From an uncultured bacterium (lineage in GTDB: Bacteria > Planctomycetota > UBA1135 > GCA-002686595), in assembly GCA_937896235.1 (NCBI GenBank), contig CALBMX010000035.1:1-64000 (forward strand): a stretch of DNA of 64,000 nucleotides, given 5' to 3'. A model generated the notes under the pieces. The model ran no database searches, was not told the DNA's origin, and saw only the letters and a list, made by a program, of their open reading frames with translations. Positions 1 through 7,230 of this stretch are shown one piece after another (positions within the stretch are counted from its first letter, which is position 1; each line of letters starts with the position of its first letter). Position numbers and translations under genes: made by a program.

Positions 1-144
1 CCCACGAGGATCAGAGTACCGATGCGAGGCACAGGGGCGGAATGGTCCGTAGTAGCGATGAGGGCGGTGTAATGCAGCCGGAGCAAAGGGGCCATGCCAT
101 TTGTGTTTCAGGCAGAGGGTCAACCGCGCGAGCGGGAGGAGCCC

Positions 145-1440
145 ATGACTGAAACGAAGTCATTCTGTATTTCTAAGCGAGCGGTCTGGAATGCGTGGCT
201 GAAAGTCAAGGTAAACCGGGGCGCCGCTGGTGTCGATGATGTGTCGATTGCGCACTTCGAGAAGAGGCTCAAGTTGAACCTCTACAAGATTTGGAATCGG
301 ATGTCGTCGGGTGCCTACTTTCCGCCTCCCGTGAGAATCGTGAAGATTCCGAAGTCGGGCGGCGGGGAGAGGACGCTTGGTATTCCCACCGTGGGAGATC
401 GAGTTGCTCAGATGGTGTTGAAGCTGTACCTAGAGCCTGTGGTGGAACCTCGGTTTCACCGGGACTCGTACGGGTATCGGCCGCAAAAGTCAGCTCTCGA
501 TGCTGTGGGCGTAGCCCGCAAACGATGCTGGCAGTATGACTGGGTCGTAGATCTCGACATCAAGGGCTTTTTCGACAACATCGATCATGCCCTGATGATG
601 CGTGCCCAGCGACAATTAGAACTCCCCGCTCGAGGATTTCTAATTGACGCTGGGCAGATGCGTGCTTTGCGAAAGCACACGGACAATCCGTGGATACTGC
701 TCTATGTTGAGCGGTGGTTGAAAGCGCCAACCCAACAAGCGGACGGAACCCTAGTCCCTCGGGACAAAGGAACGCCACAAGGTGGGGTCGCGTCTCCTCT
801 GTTAGCGAACATATTCCTGCACCATGTGCTCGACCTGTGGCTTGCGGATACCTATCCGCTCTGTCCTTTTGAGCGCTATGCAGACGATGTGGTCGTGCAT
901 TGCAGATCGGAGGCCGAGGCGCGGTTTATCCGCCATTCGATAGAAGAGCGGCTTCTTGCATGCAAGCTGGAAGCTCACCCCCAGAAGACCAAACTGGTCT
1001 ACTGCCGGGATAGCAACCGAACCGAGAATCATCGTCCCATCAGCTTTGACTTTCTGGGGTACACGTTTCGCCCCAGAAAAGCAGTCAGCCGCACTGGCAG
1101 TCACTTCGTCAGCTTCACTCCAGGAGTGAGCGCGAAGGCAGCCAAGGCCATCACGGCGGAGATTCGTCGTTGGCAGATTCACCGGAAGAGCGACAAGAGT
1201 CTCGAAGACCTGGGCAGTATCTACAACCCAAAGATCCGAGGCTGGATTGCCTACTATGGCCAATACTACAAGTCAGCCCTGTACCCGACCTTCCGCCTTC
1301 TCAATAGGCGGTTAGTACGGTGGGTGCGGACGAAATACAAGAGGCGACGCTCCCATCGCAAGGCAACAAGATGGCTTCGCGAGATCGCTCGCAAGGAGCC
1401 TGGTTTGTTTGCCCATTGGTCGATGGGGGAGTTTCCTTGA
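145..1440 (+). CDS. ltrA: Group II intron reverse transcriptase/maturase
   Basis: Intron-encoded protein that would act as reverse transcriptase and splicing maturase for the surrounding intron. The start at 145 is preferred over an upstream in-frame ATG at 94 because a GGAGGA ribosome site lies 4 bases before it. Visible motifs are the catalytic Asp block (DLDIKGFFDNIDH), GTPQGG, and the YADD box (FERYADDVVVH). After these comes a maturase X-type region (IYNPKIRGWIAYYGQYY) and a basic C-terminus ending in FAHW. There is no HNH endonuclease domain. Oddity: about 20 residues (roughly 154-173) between the catalytic Asp block and LRKHTDN are not expected in the family; they are encoded by a palindromic 54-bp insertion with a flanking duplication. 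The frame stays open, but activity is uncertain. Confidence 0.9.
   Translation: MTETKSFCISKRAVWNAWLKVKVNRGAAGVDDVSIAHFEKRLKLNLYKIWNRMSSGAYFPPPVRIVKIPKSGGGERTLGIPTVGDRVAQMVLKLYLEPVVEPRFHRDSYGYRPQKSALDAVGVARKRCWQYDWVVDLDIKGFFDNIDHALMMRAQRQLELPARGFLIDAGQMRALRKHTDNPWILLYVERWLKAPTQQADGTLVPRDKGTPQGGVASPLLANIFLHHVLDLWLADTYPLCPFERYADDVVVHCRSEAEARFIRHSIEERLLACKLEAHPQKTKLVYCRDSNRTENHRPISFDFLGYTFRPRKAVSRTGSHFVSFTPGVSAKAAKAITAEIRRWQIHRKSDKSLEDLGSIYNPKIRGWIAYYGQYYKSALYPTFRLLNRRLVRWVRTKYKRRRSHRKATRWLREIARKEPGLFAHWSMGEFP
603..656. repeat. 54-bp palindromic mini-element inserted in the RT gene
   Basis: Two 19-bp arms (603-621 and 638-656) read TGCCCAGCG(A/T)CAATTAGAA inward from each end, with one mismatch and a 16-base loop. 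The element is flanked by a direct repeat GATGCG (597-602 and 657-662), extendable to the 9-mer GATGCGTGC (597-605 and 657-665). Removing 60 bp (element plus one 6-bp repeat) restores a normal RT reading (DHALMMRA joined to LRKHTDN). This is what a transposed MITE with a target-site duplication looks like. The CAATTAGAA core reminds me of ends of some IS21-family elements, but that is from memory and unverified. Confidence 0.8.
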
Positions 1441-1455
1441 ATGGTTAGATGGTAG

Positions 1456-1490
1456 GAGCCGTGTGAATGGAGACATTGACGCACGGTTCT
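1456..1490 (+). other. Group II intron domain V (catalytic hairpin)
   Basis: The 35-nt segment folds as a 10-bp lower stem (GAGCCGUGUG with CGCACGGUUC), a two-base GA bulge, and an upper AAUG/CAUU stem closed by a GAGA tetraloop of the GNRA class. The AGC catalytic triad sits at 1457-1459. This layout is diagnostic of group II introns and suggests that the catalytic core is intact. Confidence 0.9.
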
Positions 1491-1529
1491 GGGAGAGCGT
1501 GGGGGTGCGATTCCCCCGCGCCACTCACC

Positions 1530-2894
1530 TATCGCGTCACGAACTGGGCTGAATATGACAAGGCTCTAGTTCAGCGCGGCGACATCACCCTATGGATCTC
1601 GGAGGACGCTGTTGACGCATGGGCTCCAAAGCGAAGCGGCAAGCGTGGTGCCCCACGCAAGTACTCTGACCTAGCCATCGAAACGGCTCTGACGCTGCGC
1701 CTTGTCTACGGGTTGCCACTCCGCCAGGCCGAGGGTTTCTTGCGCTCGTTGCTGAACACCATGGGCCTCGACTTGGGCGCGCCTGACCACACAACGCTCT
1801 CGCGTAGAAGTCGCCAACTCAACATCGCCCTCACACCAAATGCCTCAACTGAGCCCATCGATTTGATCGTCGACAGCACTGGCCTCTCGATTGCCGGCCA
1901 AGGCGAATGGGCAGCGGCAAAACACGGAAAACGTGGAAAGCGGGGGTGGAGGAAGCTCCACATCGGTGTCAATGGAGAGGGCGAAATCGTGGCGCAGGTT
2001 TTGACCGACGGGAATGTGGACGATGCGAAAACGGGTGTTGAGTTGATCGAGCAGGTGGAAGGTGACATCAAGTCCGTCACTGGAGACGCAGCCTGTGACA
2101 CCGCCGCGGTCTACGACGCAGTCGGTGCAAGGGGCGCCATAGCCGTCGTGCCACCAGTGAGGCGAGCAGTCGTGTTTCGATCGAAGCTACCGCTCTCGGC
2201 GAGGGACAAGACCGTGCTCAAAGTGAACATGCTGGGACGTGGGAAATGGAAGAAGGAGTCTGGCTACCATCGTCAAGGCCGCGTCGAGAATTCGTTCTTC
2301 CGGCATAATCAGACCTTGGGCGGCAAGCTTCGTGCGAGGCATGCCAGGGCCCAAGAAGTGGAGGCCGTATTGGCTTGCAGAATCTTGAATCGGATGCACG
2401 CGCTCGGCATGCCCAAGTCGGTTGCGGTCGTTGCCTTGAGACTCGTAGGGTGGGGGACATACAGCTCGCGTTTGATTCATGCACCAACTTGCGCCAGGCC
2501 AAGCTTGGAGGAAGGGAATGATGAGAGTTTGAAACTTCTACTGGAGTCCCACGGGGACATCACCCGTCCGGACAAGGCTAGACAGCCCAACCGGAAGCGA
2601 GTCTTGCGTGGCACTGGGGCGACCCGTGCTGCGAAGCGTAGACAGCGAGTGTGTAGGCCGTGTTATTCAGCCCCGAGAACATTATTTACCCGCGAGGGCC
2701 GACGGCGTGTTGGTTCCGGAAGGCTACCTCCGCAGCACTGCATTGTCTTGGTGCTGCGGGCCACGCAGGGGTCCCTTGATCAGGGCATGCCCACAAGGAC
2801 TCCCCAGGAACCTGGGAGACCTCGACATCTCCACGAAAAGAAACGGGTCGCGGACCGTCAGAACTCCGCGCAGGCATGGACGCGTCGCTCCTAG
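1530..2894 (+). CDS. IS5-family transposase, interrupted by the intron and read through at its 3' end
   Basis: The reading frame begins in mid-protein at [17 protein letters not shown], a typical near-N-terminal stretch of IS5 transposases; the true start lies in the 5' exon outside the window. A longer frame opens at 1467 inside domain V, but its first residues are intron sequence. DDE motifs are visible: VDSTG (first Asp), GDAACD (second Asp) and the [15 protein letters not shown] box carrying the Glu. Family similarity ends near [10 protein letters not shown] (about 2415). A probable IS right end (TTTGATTCATGCACCAA) lies at about 2473-2489, after which the frame runs on through unrelated sequence to 2894. 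A functional enzyme would need intron splicing, so treat this as an interrupted gene or pseudogene. Confidence 0.75.
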   Translation, partial: YRVTNWAEYDKALVQRGDITLWISEDAVDAWAPKRSGKRGAPRKYSDLAIETALTLRLVYGLPLRQAEGFLRSLLNTMGLDLGAPDHTTLSRRSRQLNIALTPNASTEPIDLIVDSTGLSIAGQGEWAAAKHGKRGKRGWRKLHIGVNGEGEIVAQVLTDGNVDDAKTGVELIEQVEGDIKSVTGDAACDTAAVYDAVGARGAIAVVPPVRRAVVFRSKLPLSARDKTVLKVNMLGRGKWKKESGYHRQGRVENSFFRHNQTLGGKLRARHARAQEVEAVLACRILNRMHALGMPKSVAVVALRLVGWGTYSSRLIHAPTCARPSLEEGNDESLKLLLESHGDITRPDKARQPNRKRVLRGTGATRAAKRRQRVCRPCYSAPRTLFTREGRRRVGSGRLPPQHCIVLVLRATQGSLDQGMPTRTPQEPGRPRHLHEKKRVADRQNSAQAWTRRS

Positions 2895-2983
2895 TCTGCA
2901 TTGCCAAGCGACGCAACGTGGTGCCGCCACCGGGCGTCCCACGAACCCCGGCGCTAGCGAAGCGCCGAAGGACAAGGGGCTTG
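2500..2983 (+). other. Non-coding debris, possibly a second group II intron 5' fragment
   Basis: Between the IS5 right end and the last base of the ABC importer operon there is no recognisable gene. Open frames here are low-complexity and basic. The sequence is rich in short GC stems, and its composition (for example CAACCGGAAGCGAGTC and CCCGAGAACATT) recalls the domain I region of bacterial group II introns. No reverse transcriptase or domain V follows, so if this is an intron it is truncated. The identification is a weak inference. Confidence 0.3.
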
Positions 2984-4006
2984 CTACTCAGCGAAGGGGC
3001 AGGCTACTTGGTGACCTTCGCCCATGTCGCGCATGACGGGGATGTCTTTGGCGCACTCGGGTTTGGCGACCGGGCAGCGCGTACGGAAGCCGCAACCCGA
3101 AGGCTTGGCCAGAGGTGAGGGGATGTCGCCCTCTAGGATCGTGCGGCCATCGCGTTTGCCATTGGGGTCCGGCTTGGGCACGGCGGAAATCAGCGCCTTC
3201 GAGTAAGGGTGCTTGGGGTTCTTGTAGACCTGCTCCGCAGTACCGTACTCGACGAGGCTGCCGAGGTACATCACGGCGATCTTATCCGCGATGTGATAGA
3301 CGACTGAAAGGTCGTGGGCTATGAAGAGATAGGTTAGGCCGAACTCTTTCTGCAGCTCCGCCATCAAGTTGATGACCTGGGCCTGAACGGAGACGTCGAG
3401 CGCGCTGACCGGCTCGTCGGCGACGATGAGCGCCGGTTGCGTCGCAAGTGCTCGGGCGATCCCGATGCGCTGGCGCTGGCCTCCGGAGAATTCGTGGGGG
3501 TAGCGCGCGGCGTACTTCGGCTGAAGGCCCACTCGGTCGAGTAGCTTGGCGACGACCTCTTCCCGCGCTACCGCAGACATCTGCGGTTCGTGGATGATCA
3601 GTGGTCCTTCGATGATCTGTTGAATCGTCATCCGCGGGTTCAGAGACGAATAGGGATCCTGAAAGATCATCTGGATGTTCGAGCGATGCGGAAGCATCTC
3701 GGCGCGCGCCAGCCCATTGACGTCGACCTGTCCTCCGCCCGTATCGAACAGGATCTCACCGCCGAGCTCGACATCGGGTGACATCGCGCGGTGCAAGTTG
3801 ATGATCGCGCGGCCGACCGTTGTCTTACCGGATCCCGATTCACCCACAAGGCCAATCGTCTCCCCGCGCTGAATCTTCATCGAGACGCCGTCCACGGCCT
3901 TTACCGTCGCGACCTTGTGGCGAAGGATGCCGCCGTAGATCGGGAAATGGACGTGCAGGTTGTTGATCTCCAGCAGGGGCTTGCTGTTGTTAGAAGTAAT
4001 ACTCAT
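2984..4006 (-). CDS. Peptide ABC transporter ATP-binding protein (OppF/DppF type)
   Basis: 340-aa ATPase that would energise uptake by the YejBE-like permeases encoded upstream in the operon. Visible are Walker A (GESGSGKTTVGR), the Q-loop (FQDPYSSLNPRM), the signature (FSGGQRQRIGIARAL), Walker B (LIVADEPVSALD) and the H-loop (FIAHDLSV). The C-terminal oligopeptide-transporter extension (CGFRTRCPVAKPEC) has the cysteines typical of the OppD/DppF group. The start at 4006 (MSITSNN) is chosen because an alternative frame start at 4156 would overlap oppD by about 150 bases. It follows oppD with a 2-base gap and is the last gene of the operon; mobile-element debris begins directly after its stop. 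Confidence 0.93.
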   Translation of the reverse strand: MSITSNNSKPLLEINNLHVHFPIYGGILRHKVATVKAVDGVSMKIQRGETIGLVGESGSGKTTVGRAIINLHRAMSPDVELGGEILFDTGGGQVDVNGLARAEMLPHRSNIQMIFQDPYSSLNPRMTIQQIIEGPLIIHEPQMSAVAREEVVAKLLDRVGLQPKYAARYPHEFSGGQRQRIGIARALATQPALIVADEPVSALDVSVQAQVINLMAELQKEFGLTYLFIAHDLSVVYHIADKIAVMYLGSLVEYGTAEQVYKNPKHPYSKALISAVPKPDPNGKRDGRTILEGDIPSPLAKPSGCGFRTRCPVAKPECAKDIPVMRDMGEGHQVACPFAE

Positions 4007-4008
4007 GG

Positions 4009-5016
4009 CTAGTTGCCCTCCGTGCTCGCCGCTGCGGGCGTGCCTAGGTTGTCTAGATGGCAGCGCACAAAGCGGCCGGGTGAGACTTCGCGCAGCTCGG
4101 GCTCTTCGGTCTCGCAGCGCTCCATGACAACATCGCAGCGCGTGCAGAAGCGGCAACCTTTGGGGAAGTCCATGATGCTGGGGACGTTCCCGGGAATCGC
4201 ATAGAGCGGCTTGCCTCGATCCTCCTCGTGGGGGATTGATCCCATGAGGCCGCGCGTGTAGGGATGCTTTGGATCTCGGAATAGATCGGACGTTGTAGCC
4301 ATCTCTTGAATCAAACCTCCGTACATGACGATCACGCGGTCACACGTCTCGGCAATGACGGACAGGTCGTGGGTGATGAGAATCGTCGAGCTGCCGGGGC
4401 GCTCGGTTTGGATGTTCTTCATCAGGTCAAGGATCTGCGCTTGGATCGTGACGTCGAGTGCTGTGGTTGGCTCGTCGGCGATAAGCAGCTTAGGCTGGCA
4501 AATGAGTGCCATGGCAATCATCACGCGCTGACGCATGCCGCCGGAGAACTGGTGCGGGTAATCCTTGAGGCGCTTGCGGGCATCGGGAATACCCACTTGT
4601 GTCAGGACTTTGACGGCGCGCTCCTCCGCCTCGGCTTTGTTGAGCGCCTCGTGCAGAATCACGGACTCGCAAACTTGCTTGCCGATCGTCGCGACGGGGT
4701 TGAGGGACGTCATCGGCTCTTGGAAGATCATCGCCATATCGCGTCCGCGAATCTTGCGCATCTCCTCGATGGGAAGCTTGAGGAGATCCTTGCCCATGAA
4801 GATCACCTCGCCCGCTGCGATGTGTCCAGGAGGATCCGGGATCAGGCGCATCAGGGAAAGTGATGTGACCGACTTGCCCGAACCGGACTCGCCAACGATG
4901 CCGAGGAACTCGTTGGGCATCACGTCAAAGGAGACGCCGATGACAGCCTTGGCGGTCTGCCCTTCGACATCAAAGTAGGTGTGGAGGTTCTTGACCTCGA
5001 GTAGTGGCTTCGTCAT
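4009..5016 (-). CDS. Peptide ABC transporter ATP-binding protein (OppD/DppD type)
   Basis: 335-aa ATPase paired with the downstream OppF-type subunit. Walker A is [13 protein letters not shown], the Q-loop [10 protein letters not shown], the signature [15 protein letters not shown], Walker [13 protein letters not shown] and the H-loop LITHDLSV. The C-terminus has the CRFCTRC cysteine motif of oligopeptide-transporter ATPases. It starts three bases after the stop of the oppC/yejE-like gene, consistent with translational coupling. In the E. coli Yej system both ATPase halves are one polypeptide (YejF); here they are separate genes, as in Opp/Dpp systems. Confidence 0.93.
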   Translation of the reverse strand: MTKPLLEVKNLHTYFDVEGQTAKAVIGVSFDVMPNEFLGIVGESGSGKSVTSLSLMRLIPDPPGHIAAGEVIFMGKDLLKLPIEEMRKIRGRDMAMIFQEPMTSLNPVATIGKQVCESVILHEALNKAEAEERAVKVLTQVGIPDARKRLKDYPHQFSGGMRQRVMIAMALICQPKLLIADEPTTALDVTIQAQILDLMKNIQTERPGSSTILITHDLSVIAETCDRVIVMYGGLIQEMATTSDLFRDPKHPYTRGLMGSIPHEEDRGKPLYAIPGNVPSIMDFPKGCRFCTRCDVVMERCETEEPELREVSPGRFVRCHLDNLGTPAAASTEGN

Positions 5017-5019
5017 GAC

Positions 5020-6096
5020 TTAGCGGAGGCGGGAGTAGACCTTGGGGTCGAAGGCCTCGCGGATGGCCTCACCGATGAAGACGACCATGAGGAGCGTCAT
5101 GAAGAGGGCAAGGAGCGGGAACACGATGAGGTGCCAGTCGGAGATGTGCCCGACCCCTTGGTTGACAAGTTCGCCCCAGGATGGCGTAGGAGCGGGCAAC
5201 CCGAATCCCAAGAAGTCGAGGGACACAAGCGCCGAGATACCGCCGACGATCGCGAAGGGTGCGAAGGAGACAATCGGAGTTAGCGCGTTCGGCAAGATGT
5301 GGCGGAACATGATGCGCCGGTTGGGTTCACCGATCGCGATGGCCGCAGCAACATAATCCTTGGATTTTTCGCGAAGGAACTCGCCACGCATGTAGAAGCT
5401 AATACCAACCCAGCTGAAGATCGCCAGCAGAGGAATCAAAATCTTGATCGTCGGCTGGATGATAGAGCTGATGATGATCACCGTGTAGAGGAAGGGGAGG
5501 GCGGCCCAAATCTCAACTAAGCGCTGTCCGAAGATATCGATCTTGCCTCCAAAGAAACCCAAAATCGCGCCGACGGTCATTCCTATCAGGTACGACAGGA
5601 GCACCATGCCCAGGGCGAAGGTAATCGAGATCCGGAATCCGTAGACCAGACGGGTTAGCACATCTCGACCCCGATCGTCGGTCCCCAGGAAGTGGTTCCC
5701 GTCGGGCGCGGTGGGGGGCCGCATTCCCTCCAGCGTCGGGTCCGTGAGAAGGTTCTCTAAGGGGCCGTAGGGATAAAGTGGAAGCATGACCCAGTTGCCT
5801 TCATCCGCCTCCTCGAATTGCAACTTCAGGGCGCGATAGTCGGGGCTTCCAATCTTGCGTTGACCCAGGTCACGGGCTTCGATGTGGCTGGTGAAGATCG
5901 GGAAGTGCATCTCACCGTTGTAGCTGACAGCAAGCGCTTCGTTGTTGAAGAACAACGGGTTCAACCAGCTGGCGGTGTACAAGAAGATCAGGATGACGAA
6001 GCTGTACCAACCACGCTTGAGGGTCTTGAACTTGCGCCAGCGGCGCTGGAATACCGAGAGGGGCTTGTCGGCTTTTTTGTCTTTTGGAGTGCTCAT
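5020..6096 (-). CDS. ABC transporter permease, YejE-like
   Basis: 358-aa inner-membrane permease of the OppC/DppC superfamily. The N-terminal TM is followed by an extracytoplasmic segment of about 80-90 residues (NPLFFNNEALAVSYNGEMHF onward) before the LGTDDRGRDVLTRLVYG motif, an arrangement I recall from E. coli YejE rather than OppC. The EAA-type loop (AAAIAIGEPNRRIMFRHILP) that contacts the ATPases is clear, and the C-terminus ends IGEAIREAFDPKVYSRLR. It lies 9 bases after the YejB-like gene. The substrate is not evident; YejABEF imports microcin C and peptides in enterobacteria, and peptide uptake is the safest inference. Confidence 0.9.
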   Translation of the reverse strand: MSTPKDKKADKPLSVFQRRWRKFKTLKRGWYSFVILIFLYTASWLNPLFFNNEALAVSYNGEMHFPIFTSHIEARDLGQRKIGSPDYRALKLQFEEADEGNWVMLPLYPYGPLENLLTDPTLEGMRPPTAPDGNHFLGTDDRGRDVLTRLVYGFRISITFALGMVLLSYLIGMTVGAILGFFGGKIDIFGQRLVEIWAALPFLYTVIIISSIIQPTIKILIPLLAIFSWVGISFYMRGEFLREKSKDYVAAAIAIGEPNRRIMFRHILPNALTPIVSFAPFAIVGGISALVSLDFLGFGLPAPTPSWGELVNQGVGHISDWHLIVFPLLALFMTLLMVVFIGEAIREAFDPKVYSRLR

Positions 6097-6105
6097 AGAA
6101 TCGGC

Positions 6106-7128
6106 CTAGCTGAAGCGAATACGGGGGTCGACGACGACGTAGAGCACGTCAGAGAGAATGTTTCCGATCAAGACGAGAAGCGTGTTGATCACCAGGATAC
6201 CCATGACGACGGCATAGTCGCGCTCGACAACGGACGTGTAGCCGAGGTAGCCGATTCCGTTGATGTTGAAGACCTTCTCGATCAAGTAGCTACCGGCCAT
6301 AACAATGCCGATGGCATGGCCGAGTCCTGTGCAAATGGGAATCAGTGAGTTGCGAAGAGCGTGCTTCATAATCACCGTCCGCTCCGGAAGACCTTTGGCG
6401 AACGCGGTGCGCACATAGTCCTGCCCAAGGTTCTCCATGAGGGAGTTCTTCATCAAGACGGTGAGCGATGCAAAAGAGCCAACGGAGTACGCGATTACAG
6501 GGAGGATCGTGTGGTGCAGTTGGTCCGTAATTTTGTGCCAGACCGTGTAGTCGGCCCAACCCGGCGAGCGGAATCCACCCAGGGGGACGATGTCCCAGAA
6601 GCTGCCCCCACCAAACAGGACGAGCAGTACAGCGCCCAATGCGAATCCGGGGACGGAGTAGCCAACAAAGACGGTGAAGCTCGAGGCAATATCGAACTTG
6701 GAACCGTGCTTGACGGCCTTGATCACACCGAGCGGAATGCAGACCATGTAGGCGAGCAGGAACCCTATCAACCCGAAATACATACTGATCGGGAAGCGAT
6801 CGGTGATGACCTCGGAGACGGGCATGTTGTACTTGAAGGACTCCCCCAGGTCGAGATGCAGCAGCTCCCAGAGCCAGATGCCGTAAGCCTGATAGAAAGG
6901 CTTGTCGAGGTGGAAGTGCTCGTTCAAAGCCGCCATCGCCTCAGGCGAGAGTTCAATGGCGCCTTGTTGGGTGCCTCCTCCTGATTCCGTCGATGCAGAC
7001 TGCATGCTCAGAATCATCTGCTCGATCGGCCCACCGGGGACGAACTGCGTGATGGTGAACACCAGGAACGTGATCCCCAAGAACGTGGGGATCAGTAGGA
7101 GAAAACGGCGTGCGAAGTAAGCAGCCAT
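6106..7128 (-). CDS. ABC transporter permease, YejB-like
   Basis: 340-aa permease of the OppB/DppB superfamily that pairs with the YejE-like subunit. The N-terminus AAYFARRFLLLIPTFLGI and the signature FVPGGPIEQ are typical. A periplasmic insertion precedes the permease core, and the EAA loop reads RTAFAKGLPERTVIMKHALR. The C-terminus VVDPRIRFS matches the family. The start at 7128 is chosen over one at 7182 because the first TM begins right after it and the upstream codons are proline-rich and non-conserved. The gap to the binding-protein gene is about 100 bases, unlike the tight spacing of the rest of the operon. Confidence 0.9.
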   Translation of the reverse strand: MAAYFARRFLLLIPTFLGITFLVFTITQFVPGGPIEQMILSMQSASTESGGGTQQGAIELSPEAMAALNEHFHLDKPFYQAYGIWLWELLHLDLGESFKYNMPVSEVITDRFPISMYFGLIGFLLAYMVCIPLGVIKAVKHGSKFDIASSFTVFVGYSVPGFALGAVLLVLFGGGSFWDIVPLGGFRSPGWADYTVWHKITDQLHHTILPVIAYSVGSFASLTVLMKNSLMENLGQDYVRTAFAKGLPERTVIMKHALRNSLIPICTGLGHAIGIVMAGSYLIEKVFNINGIGYLGYTSVVERDYAVVMGILVINTLLVLIGNILSDVLYVVVDPRIRFS

Positions 7129-7230
7129 GGGCCTTGGGGGATGGGGTGGGGTGAAAGTGCGGCAGGTGCGCAGCCGGGACACGCCGTGTGGCGCGTCCCG
7201 GATTCAAGCGGAGTCGGAGATGGGCGGGTT

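Larger units (their letters stand above)
1..1529 (+). mobile_element. Group II intron, 3' portion, inserted in an IS5-type transposase gene
   Basis: The left window edge cuts this intron, so its 5' end and domain I are missing. Bases 1-144 are structured non-coding intron sequence, followed by the intron-encoded reverse transcriptase (145-1440) and then a textbook domain V (1456-1490) and a GC-rich domain VI hairpin (about 1497-1522). Immediately after the intron, at about 1527-1530, coding sequence for the N-terminal part of an IS5-family transposase begins in mid-protein, so the intron splits that gene. The exact 3' splice site is not resolved: the ends after CAC (1528) and after TAT (1532) both satisfy the usual terminal purine-pyrimidine rule. 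Confidence 0.85.

Noticed and set aside
1467-1529. Transposase start at ATG 1467
   Set aside because: The codons from 1467 to about 1529 lie in intron domains V and VI; the real N-terminus must be in the 5' exon outside the window.
4009-4156. OppF-type start at 4156
   Set aside because: It would overlap the OppD-type gene by about 150 bases with arginine-rich non-conserved residues; ATG 4006 gives a standard N-terminus.
5818-6984. Long plus-strand open frames opposite the YejB/YejE-like genes
   Set aside because: They are antisense to clear permease genes, with compositions (rich in Asp, Val, Gly, His) typical of reverse-frame translation, and no domain or ribosome site.
7129-7230. Gap between binding-protein and permease genes as an internal terminator or attenuator
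   Set aside because: GC-rich but without a clear stem followed by a U-run; no support beyond the spacing.
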